Positions 57,601-64,000 of a stretch of DNA of 64,000 bases are shown here, piece by piece. Numbering within the stretch: the first letter of the stretch is position 1; every line of letters starts with the position of its first letter. The notes beneath the pieces are model-generated. The model ran no database searches. It saw only the letters and a list, made by a program, of their open reading frames with translations, and was not told the origin of the DNA. The stretch comes from Methylorubrum extorquens (GTDB lineage: Bacteria > Pseudomonadota > Alphaproteobacteria > Rhizobiales > Beijerinckiaceae), in contig NZ_JALJXF010000001.1 in assembly GCF_024169925.1 (NCBI RefSeq), positions 998,001 through 1,062,000 of the forward strand. Reading direction: 5' to 3'. A program made the position numbers and the translations under genes.

Positions 57601-57676
57601 TGGCTCCCCGAGCAGGACTCGAACCTGCGACAAAGCGATTAACAGTCGCTTGCTCTACCAACTGAGCTATCGGGGA
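57601..57676 (-). tRNA. tRNA-Asn (GTT), likely prophage attachment site
   Basis: The cloverleaf closes with acceptor TCCCCGA/TCGGGGA, T-loop GGTTCGAGTCC, anticodon GTT in ACTGTTAATC, and CCA is encoded (57603-57601). The 3' end faces the integrase gene. The host tRNA remains complete after integration, as expected when a phage carries the matching 3' segment. Confidence 0.95.
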
Positions 57677-57920
57677 TCACCGGGCCGCCTCAGCGGCGGT
57701 GGCGGGTCATTAGCCTTCGTCGGTTTCGGACGCAAGGGTCCTATCGCCGGTTTTTGCGCCTTCTGAGCCGACAACGCACTTTTTCCCACCGGGGCGCGGT
57801 GCAGCGGTGTCGTTTGTGTCGATCGAGCGACAAGACCGTTGCCGAGCGGGTCGAGCCTCTGCTAGAGACGCCTCGCTCCGGACCGGCCGCTCGGCCCGGA
57901 GTGTCGCGCATTCGCGATGA

Positions 57921-57994
57921 GGCCTCGTGGCGGAGTGGTTACGCAGAGGACTGCAAATCCTTGCACCCCGGTTCGATTCCGGGCGAGGCCTCCA
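57921..57994 (+). tRNA. tRNA-Cys (GCA)
   Basis: The acceptor GGCCTCG/CGAGGCC, the anticodon GCA in CTGCAAA and CCA at 57992-57994 are all present. It precedes the pcm gene. Confidence 0.95.
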
Positions 57995-58161
57995 AACTTC
58001 CCGATACCCCTGACAATCTGCTGCTTTCTGGACACGCAAGGCGCTCGTGCGAGCCTTGCAATTCCGGGAACGATCCACGACAACCCGACCCGCTCGGGCC
58101 GGCGCCGCTCGACGGGCGGGCGGAGAAACGGTCTGGCGCAGCGGCGAGGGATGGACGGCTC

Positions 58162-58812
58162 ATGCTCGATTATGCTCAGGCGCGGCGCCTCATGGTCGAT
58201 TGTCAGCTCCGGACCTTCGACGTGAATGACGTCGCAGTGCTCGATGCCTTCGACACCGTGCCCCGCGAGCGCTTCGTCCCGCCAGGTCGCGAAGACTTCG
58301 CCTATATTGACCAGACTCTGACTCTCGATGCGGGGGAGGACGGGATCCGCGCCATGCCGGCCCCAATGCTGCTGGCGCGCCTGATTCAGGCGCTCAAGAT
58401 CCGCCCCGGCATCCGCGCCCTCGATGTCGGCACCGGCTACGGCTATGGCGCGGCCCTGCTCCGGCAGCTCGGCGCCGAGGTCGTCGCCCTGGAATCCGAC
58501 CCGGATCTCATCGGCGCCGCCCGCGAGCGCCTCGGCGACACCGTCAATCTCGTCCAGGATGCCCTGACCGCTCCGGCCAAGGGCGGGCCTTTCGACGCCA
58601 TCCTCGTCGAGGGACGAGTCGAGGTCCGGCCGCAGGCGCTGCTCGATCAATTGCGCGACGACGGGCGCTTGGTCTGCGTGCTGGGCCCGCATCGCAACGC
58701 CAAGGCGACCCTGTTCGTACGGGCGGGCGATGCCTTCGGAGCCCGCCCGCTCTTCGATGCCTCGCTGCCGCCCCTGAAAAGTTTCGCGACCGAGCCCGGC
58801 TTCGCGTTCTGA
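58162..58812 (+). CDS. pcm: Protein-L-isoaspartate O-methyltransferase (216 aa)
   Basis: A class I SAM methyltransferase with motif I DVGTGYGYGAALL (residues 88-100), the N-terminal DYAQARRLMVDCQLRTFDVND and the PVPRERFVP-type segment typical of PIMT; MPAPMLLARLIQAL follows. It repairs isoaspartyl residues in aged proteins. It is host, not phage. Start at ATG 58162; the frame is open further upstream but crosses the tRNA gene. Confidence 0.85.
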   Translation: MLDYAQARRLMVDCQLRTFDVNDVAVLDAFDTVPRERFVPPGREDFAYIDQTLTLDAGEDGIRAMPAPMLLARLIQALKIRPGIRALDVGTGYGYGAALLRQLGAEVVALESDPDLIGAARERLGDTVNLVQDALTAPAKGGPFDAILVEGRVEVRPQALLDQLRDDGRLVCVLGPHRNAKATLFVRAGDAFGARPLFDASLPPLKSFATEPGFAF

Positions 58813-59318
58813 TAGCGCCCGGCGACCGGTCGCCTTCCTTTCGGAAATGGCAGCGCGGCGAAACTTTGTGAGAGGCACCAAGGCGCGCTGGGGCCATCTT
58901 CAGCCCCTCGGCACTCTGCAATCCGGGCGCGTCGTGCCCCGCCGAAAAACCCATTCCATCTCATGCCGACGGCGGCAGCTACGGCAACGGCCTGACGCAG
59001 CGCGAAAGCACTCCTTCGCGCCCGCACGCGACCATGAGGATTAGTCCGTCGGGGTGTCGCTTTTTTGAGGCACCCGCCGGCAATCCGACGACGCGGTGCG
59101 GTAAGCCCTGTCGTCGGCAGCGCAAGCTCGGCTACTCTCCGGCACGAGGCGGGCTGGCCATTCCATCGCATGGGCGTGCATGCGGCACCCCTGTCGCGAC
59201 CCTTACGGTGCGGGTCGTCCGGTCGATGTCCCATGGGGCATTTGCCGGGGCGAAGCACCGGAGCGGACACGGCGGTGCGGCGGGACGGCATATCGAGAAA
59301 CCGCAAGGGCTGATCGAC
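58813..59318. other. Intergenic region before tolC
   Basis: About 500 bp without a supported gene between pcm and tolC. It holds a GGGTG...CACCC inverted repeat around a T-tract near 59052-59075, a possible terminator or leader element, and probably the tolC promoter. The open frame of tolC extends upstream to about 59034 but shows no better start. Confidence 0.5.
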
Positions 59319-60719
59319 GTGAAAGAACGGAACCCTGCGGCGCGGTCCGCGCTTCGGCTGGCTGGCGCCGTCGTCTCGGCACTGGCCGTCGCAAGTCCGG
59401 CGGTTGCCGAGACCCTTGAGAGCGCGTTGTCCCGCGCCTATCAGGCCAACCCGGCGCTGAACGCGGCACGGGCGAACCTGCGCGCCACCGACGAGGATGT
59501 GAATCGTTTCCAGTCCGGCTACCGACCGAACGCCGCGCTTTCAGCCGACATCGGCCTCCAGCAGTTCCAAGGTAAGATCGGCGGCATCGGTACCACCGGG
59601 CCGATCAATCTCACGACCCGCCCGGGCGGCGCGGGCCTGACCATCAACCAGAACGTCTTCGACGGCTTTCAGACCGACAACCGGGTGCGCGCGGCCGAAT
59701 CGACCGTGCTCGGGACGCGGGAGGGTCTGCGCCAGACGGAGATGAACACGCTGTTCAACGCTGCTCAGGCCTACATGAACGTCCTGAGCGACACGGCGAC
59801 GCTGGAGCTTCAGCGCAACAACGTCGAGGTGCTCGAAGAGCAGCTGCGTCAGACCCGTGACCGCTTCAATGTCGGCGAGGTGACCCGCACCGACGTCGCC
59901 CAGGCCGAGGCGCGGCTCGCCGGTGCCCGCTCCCAGGTGGGCGCGGCGGAGGCGGCTCTGCGCGCCTCGATCGGCATCTTCCGCCAGGTCGTCGGCGTCG
60001 AGCCTCGCCAGCTCGCCCCTGGTCGCCCGCTCGACCGCTACGTGCCGGCCTCGCTCGATCAGGCGATTCTCATCGGCCTGAAGGAGCACCCGCAGATTCT
60101 CGCCTCGCTGCACGCCGTGGACGTGGCGGAGTTGCAGGTGAAGGTGAACGAGGGCGCGCTCTATCCGCAGGCGCAGATCACCGGCGCGGTGCAGCAGCGA
60201 TACGATCAGCAGTTCCCCGGCGACAACGGCGTCACCGCCTCGATCGTCGGACGGGTCAACATCCCGCTCTATCAGGGTGGGGCCGAGTACGCCGCAATTC
60301 GGCAGGCCAAGGAGAATGCCGGGCGCGCCCGCCTTGTCGCCGACCAGGACCGCGACACCATCCGCGCTTCGATCGTACGGACCTGGGGCAATCTCGAAGC
60401 CTCAAAGGCGCAGGTGATCGCCTCGCAGGCGCAGGTCCAGGCCAACGAGGTGGCGCTGAACGGTGTGCGTGAAGAGGCCCGCGTCGGCCAGCGGACCACC
60501 CTCGACGTGCTGAACGCGCAGCAGGAACTGCTCTCCGCGCGCGTCGCCCTGATCCGCGCCCAGCGCGACCGCGTGGTGAACTCCTACGATGTCGTCCAGG
60601 CCGTCGGACGGCTCACGGTCCGCTTCACCAGTCTGCCGGTTACCCCGTACTCCGCCCGCGAACATCTCGATCAGGTGCGCGACCTCTGGTTCGGCCTGCG
60701 CACCCCCGACGGGCGCTGA
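59319..60719 (+). CDS. tolC: TolC-family outer-membrane efflux/secretion channel (466 aa)
   Basis: From GTG 59319 a Sec signal peptide (cleaved near ASPAVA) leads to two outer-membrane efflux protein (OEP) domains of about 190 residues each. The internal repeat, with ETLESALSRAYQANPALNAARANLRATDE and LDVLNAQQELLSARVALIRAQRD, is typical. It forms the trimeric outer-membrane channel for type I secretion and drug efflux. An alternative ATG at 59226 is less consistent with a signal peptide. Confidence 0.85.
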   Translation: MKERNPAARSALRLAGAVVSALAVASPAVAETLESALSRAYQANPALNAARANLRATDEDVNRFQSGYRPNAALSADIGLQQFQGKIGGIGTTGPINLTTRPGGAGLTINQNVFDGFQTDNRVRAAESTVLGTREGLRQTEMNTLFNAAQAYMNVLSDTATLELQRNNVEVLEEQLRQTRDRFNVGEVTRTDVAQAEARLAGARSQVGAAEAALRASIGIFRQVVGVEPRQLAPGRPLDRYVPASLDQAILIGLKEHPQILASLHAVDVAELQVKVNEGALYPQAQITGAVQQRYDQQFPGDNGVTASIVGRVNIPLYQGGAEYAAIRQAKENAGRARLVADQDRDTIRASIVRTWGNLEASKAQVIASQAQVQANEVALNGVREEARVGQRTTLDVLNAQQELLSARVALIRAQRDRVVNSYDVVQAVGRLTVRFTSLPVTPYSAREHLDQVRDLWFGLRTPDGR

Positions 60720-60844
60720 CCGCCTCGCCGCCGACGACGTTTTCCTGTTGGCCGGCGGCGGACCATGGTTGATGCCGGGCGAGGCGATGAAATAGTTCGT
60801 TAACCAAGTCATCGTCTTGTCAATCGTCACCGAGTATCGTCCCG

Positions 60845-61447
60845 ATGAGCGCAGCGAGCCCTAAGGTTCAGGACAAGTCGCAGGAGCCCTCCATGGAGGA
60901 GATCCTGGCTTCGATCCGCCGCATCATCGCCGACGACCAGGCCCCGAAGCCGGCCGAGGCCGAGGCGCCTCCGACGCCGGCGCCGGCTCCCGCGCCGCCG
61001 GACGACGACGTGCTCGATCTTGCCGAGGTCGCCGAGCCGGTGCGCAAGCCCGAGCCCGTCGCCTTCGACATCCCCGAAATCGATTTCCGGATGCCGGAGT
61101 TCGACCCGGAGCCGGAACCCGATTTCGAGCCCCCGGCGGCGGAAAAGCCGGATCCCTTCGACTTCACCCCCGAGCCGCCTCCCGCCCCGCGCGTGACCGA
61201 GCGCGTCCGCGCGGCGGTCGAGGAGGAGGTGACGGAGCGGCTCGTCTCGTCCGGCACCGGCGAGAGCGTCGGTCAGCACTTCCAGCTTCTCGCCCACACG
61301 GTGCTGTCGCAGAACGCTCGCACGCTGGAGGATCTCGTCAAGGAGATGCTGCGGCCGATGCTGAAGAGCTGGCTCGATGAGAACCTTCCGCACATGGTCG
61401 AGCGGCTGGTGCGGATCGAGATCGAGCGGGTCGCCCGCGGGCGATAA
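60845..61447 (+). CDS. popZ: PopZ-like polar organising protein, DUF2497 (200 aa)
   Basis: The N-terminal MEEILASIRRIIADD helix, a central proline/acid-rich disordered region (about 30-120) and the C-terminal helices (LEDLVKEMLRPMLKSWLDENL, HMVERLVRIEIERVARG) match PopZ. It assembles into a polar matrix that anchors the chromosome origin and cell-cycle proteins in Alphaproteobacteria. Its gene lies next to valS in many of them. Confidence 0.85.
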   Translation: MSAASPKVQDKSQEPSMEEILASIRRIIADDQAPKPAEAEAPPTPAPAPAPPDDDVLDLAEVAEPVRKPEPVAFDIPEIDFRMPEFDPEPEPDFEPPAAEKPDPFDFTPEPPPAPRVTERVRAAVEEEVTERLVSSGTGESVGQHFQLLAHTVLSQNARTLEDLVKEMLRPMLKSWLDENLPHMVERLVRIEIERVARGR

Positions 61448-61579
61448 GCCGTTCGGACCTCGATCACGGGGTGATTGCACCGCGGCACCGACGGGCCGAC
61501 GGTTGACGACGGCCCCGCGGCGGGCCGATAGCGGCGGCGACATCTTTTAGAACGCCGTCTCGAAAAGCCCGCCCCGCCC

Positions 61580-64000
61580 ATGATGGACAAGACCTTCGAC
61601 CCCGCCGCCGTCGAGGCGCGCGTCTCCGCGGCCTGGGAAGAGGGTCAGGCCTTCCGCGCCGGACGCCCCGAGCGGGCCGGCGCCGAACCCTTCAGCATCG
61701 TGATCCCGCCGCCGAACGTGACGGGCTCGCTGCATATGGGCCACGCGCTCAACAACACGATCCAGGACATCCTCGTCCGCTTCGAGCGGATGCGAGGCAA
61801 GGATGTGCTGTGGCAGCCCGGCACGGATCATGCCGGCATCGCCACGCAGATGGTGGTCGAGCGCCGGCTCATGGAGACGGGAGCGCCCGGCCGTCGGGAA
61901 CTCGGACGCGAGGAATTCCTGCGCCGGGTCTGGGCCTGGAAGGAGGAATCCGGCGGCACGATCATCGGCCAGCTCAAGCGACTCGGCGCCTCCTGCGACT
62001 GGTCGCGGGAGCGCTTCACCATGGATGAGGGCCTGAGCCGTGCCGTGCTCAAGACCTTCGTCGATCTGCACGCCCAGGGGCTGATCTACCGCGACAAGCG
62101 CCTCGTGAACTGGGACCCAAAGTTCCAGACCGCGATCTCGGACCTCGAAGTCCAGCAGATCGAGGTGAAGGGCCATCTCTGGCACTTCGACTACCCCGTC
62201 GTGGACGAGGCCGGCAGCCCGACGGGCGCGATCATCACCGTGGCGACCACGCGGCCCGAGACGATGCTCGGCGACACGGCGGTGGCCGTCCACCCGGACG
62301 ATGAGCGCTACCGCGATCTTGTCGGAAAGCGTGTTCGCCTGCCGCTGGTCAACCGGCTGATCCCCATCGTCGCCGACGCCTATTCCGATCCGGAAAAGGG
62401 CACCGGCGCGGTCAAGATCACCCCGGCCCACGACTTCAACGACTTCGAGGTCGGGCGCCGCAACGGTTGCCGGCCGATCAACGTGCTCGATCCGGAAGCG
62501 CGCATCCAGATCGCGGGCAACGCCGATTTCCTCGACGGCGCCGAGCCGGAGGACGCCGCGCTGGCGCTCGACGGGCTCGACCGGTTCGCGGCGCGCAAAG
62601 CGGTCGTCGCCCTGATGGAGGAGCGCGGCCTGCTGCGCTTGGTCGAGCCGAACACCCATGCGGTGCCACACGGCGACCGCTCGGGCGTGGTGATCGAGCC
62701 CTACCTCACCGACCAGTGGTACGTGAACGTCAAGCCGCTGGCCGAGCGCGCGCTCCAGGCTGTGCGCGACGGGCAGACGAAGTTCGTCCCCGAGAACTAC
62801 GAAAAGATCTTCTTCCAGTGGCTGGAGAACATCGAGCCGTGGTGCGTCTCGCGCCAGCTCTGGTGGGGACACCAGATCCCGGTCTGGTACGATGCCGAGG
62901 GCGGCATCTTCGTCGCCGAGAGCGAGGCGGAAGCGGTCGCGCAGGCCAAGGCCAAGCACGGCGCCGAGGTCGCGCTGACCCGGGACGCCGACGTGCTCGA
63001 CACATGGTTCTCGTCCGCCTTGTGGCCGTTCTCGACGCTCGGCTGGCCGGACAAGACCCCGGAGCTCGCCCGCTTCTACCCCACCAGCACCCTGGTCACG
63101 GGCAAGGACATCATCTTCTTCTGGGTCGCCCGGATGATGATGATGGGCCTGCACCTGACCGATCAGGCGCCGTTCGAGACCGTCTACCTGCACACCCTCG
63201 TCCGCGATGAGAAGGGTGCGAAGATGTCGAAGTCGAAGGGCAACGTGGTCGATCCGGTCGATCTGATCGACCGGTTCGGTGCCGACGCGCTTCGCTTCAC
63301 GCTCGCCGCGCTGGCCGCCCCCGGCCGCGACATCAAGCTTGGGGCCCAGCGGGTCGAGGGCTACCGCAACTTCGCGACCAAGCTCTGGAACGCCGCGCGC
63401 TTTGCCGAGCTGAACGGCTGCGAACTCAAGGCCGATTTCCGGCCGGAGGCCGTGCGCGAAACGCTCAATGCCTGGGCGCTCACCGAGGCCGCTAAGGCGG
63501 TGGCGGAGGTGGCGCAGGGCATCACGGTCTACCGCTTCAACGACGCGGCCGCCGCCGCCTACCGCTTCGTCTGGAACGTGTTCTGCGATTGGTATCTCGA
63601 ACTCGCCAAGCCCGTGCTTCAGGGCGAGGGGGTCGATCCGGCCGCACGCGCCGAGACGCAGGCGACCATCGCCTTCCTCATCGACCAGATCGCCATGCTG
63701 CTGCACCCGTTCATGCCGTTCCTCACGGAGGAGCTATGGGCGATCAAGGGGCAGGTGCTGCCGACGGAACGCGGCCTGCTCGCGCTCGAATCCTGGCCGG
63801 AGCTGTCGGCCTACACGAACCCGCAGGCCGAGGACGAGATCGGCTGGCTGGTCGATCTGATCTCCGAGGTCCGCTCGGCCCGCTCGGAGACCAACGTGCC
63901 CGCCGGCGCCCAGGTGCCGCTGGTGCTGGTGGCCGCCGACGCGGGCGTCCGCGCCCGGGTCGAGCGCTGGAGCGAGACGCTCACCCGCCTCGCCCGCCTC
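61580..64000 (+). CDS. valS: Valyl-tRNA synthetase, runs off the right edge
   Basis: An open frame of 807 codons from ATG 61580 to the window end with no stop. The class I motifs are present: HMGH (52-55, [13 protein letters not shown]), the zinc-free editing-domain segment [13 protein letters not shown] (from about 222) and KMSKS (548-552). The full enzyme is about 900 residues, so about 100 are missing. Host housekeeping gene. Confidence 0.95.
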   Translation, partial: MMDKTFDPAAVEARVSAAWEEGQAFRAGRPERAGAEPFSIVIPPPNVTGSLHMGHALNNTIQDILVRFERMRGKDVLWQPGTDHAGIATQMVVERRLMETGAPGRRELGREEFLRRVWAWKEESGGTIIGQLKRLGASCDWSRERFTMDEGLSRAVLKTFVDLHAQGLIYRDKRLVNWDPKFQTAISDLEVQQIEVKGHLWHFDYPVVDEAGSPTGAIITVATTRPETMLGDTAVAVHPDDERYRDLVGKRVRLPLVNRLIPIVADAYSDPEKGTGAVKITPAHDFNDFEVGRRNGCRPINVLDPEARIQIAGNADFLDGAEPEDAALALDGLDRFAARKAVVALMEERGLLRLVEPNTHAVPHGDRSGVVIEPYLTDQWYVNVKPLAERALQAVRDGQTKFVPENYEKIFFQWLENIEPWCVSRQLWWGHQIPVWYDAEGGIFVAESEAEAVAQAKAKHGAEVALTRDADVLDTWFSSALWPFSTLGWPDKTPELARFYPTSTLVTGKDIIFFWVARMMMMGLHLTDQAPFETVYLHTLVRDEKGAKMSKSKGNVVDPVDLIDRFGADALRFTLAALAAPGRDIKLGAQRVEGYRNFATKLWNAARFAELNGCELKADFRPEAVRETLNAWALTEAAKAVAEVAQGITVYRFNDAAAAAYRFVWNVFCDWYLELAKPVLQGEGVDPAARAETQATIAFLIDQIAMLLHPFMPFLTEELWAIKGQVLPTERGLLALESWPELSAYTNPQAEDEIGWLVDLISEVRSARSETNVPAGAQVPLVLVAADAGVRARVERWSETLTRLARL

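Larger units (their letters stand above)
1..57620. mobile_element. Prophage (siphovirus-like, tRNA-Asn-integrated), left end outside the window
   Basis: The stretch contains complete phage modules: lysis, tail, head, packaging, replication, immunity, recombination and integrase. Late genes run leftward from about 34.9 kb. The immunity switch is at 42.5-44.1 kb and the early recombination operon runs rightward to the integrase, which ends 77 bp before the 3' end of a tRNA-Asn gene. The gene order mirrors lambda: recombination and integration genes on one side of the repressor, replication and late genes on the other. Structural and replication genes look intact, so the element may be functional. 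The exact right boundary within the tRNA is inferred. The left boundary is not visible. Confidence 0.93.

Noticed and set aside
61547-63706. A 719-codon leftward open frame opposite valS
   Set aside because: It is the complement of a valyl-tRNA synthetase gene with intact HMGH and KMSKS motifs; such long antisense frames are common at high GC.
1-64000. CRISPR arrays
   Set aside because: No regularly spaced identical repeats were seen; the short repeats present belong to gene junctions or coding sequence.

Overview
This window is almost entirely one temperate phage genome integrated in an alphaproteobacterial chromosome, with a short stretch of host genes at its right end. The host is high-GC. 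Right of the phage it carries tRNA-Asn, tRNA-Cys, an isoaspartyl methyltransferase gene, a TolC-type outer-membrane protein gene, popZ and valS. PopZ and a phage-borne GcrA-like protein both point to Alphaproteobacteria; a Methylobacterium/Methylorubrum-type host is my guess from memory of this gene order. The integrase gene (56321..57523) points at the 3' end of the tRNA-Asn gene (57601..57676), the likely attachment site. No second copy of the tRNA 3' end was found, so the left prophage end probably lies outside the window.

Layout, left to right. Positions 1-950 hold the end of a rightward gene, a small leftward gene and two leftward terminators. Positions 950-4438 carry late genes ending in a lysis cassette: small membrane proteins, outer and inner spanin candidates, a holin and an endolysin. 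Positions 4510-25627 are tail and head genes, all leftward: tail fibre, a giant host-specificity protein, NlpC/P60 tail protein, tape measure with a lytic transglycosylase domain, frameshifted tail chaperones, tail tube, head completion proteins, a MuF-like protein, a proteasome-like Ntn-hydrolase, a P22-like coat protein and a scaffold. Three small rightward genes sit inside this operon: a lipoprotein, an LprI-like exported protein and a 71-residue protein. Positions 25714-34096 combine portal, terminase and two metallopeptidase genes with cargo: a tyrosine-rich repeat protein, a DUF4145 protein and a GIY-YIG nuclease. Positions 34268-42541 hold a NusG-like regulator, a GcrA-like protein, replication genes (DnaB, initiator), an adenine methyltransferase, RuvC and a Cro-like gene.

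The immunity region (42541-44084) has the logic of lambda. A CI/LexA-type repressor gene is read rightward and appears leaderless. One cluster of operators lies between it and the Cro-like gene, and a second cluster lies at the rightward early promoter. The consensus GCGTGAAATTTCACGC sits in the promoter spacer on both sides. The rightward early operon (44084-57523) encodes YqaJ exonuclease, RecT, a cytosine methyltransferase with a second recognisable reading frame inside it, an ASCH protein, many small coupled genes, an inserted tnpB element, an excisionase candidate and the integrase.

The most noteworthy items are: a tnpB insertion that appears to have captured the start codon and ribosome binding site of a phage gene and left an 8-bp repeat at both ends; a canonical GGGAAAC slippery site joining the tail chaperone genes; the operator/promoter architecture; the four-repeat tyrosine-rich protein; the overlapping frame in the cytosine methyltransferase gene; and reversed cargo genes at tail-operon junctions. 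Functions are assigned by reading the protein sequences. No database search was run.
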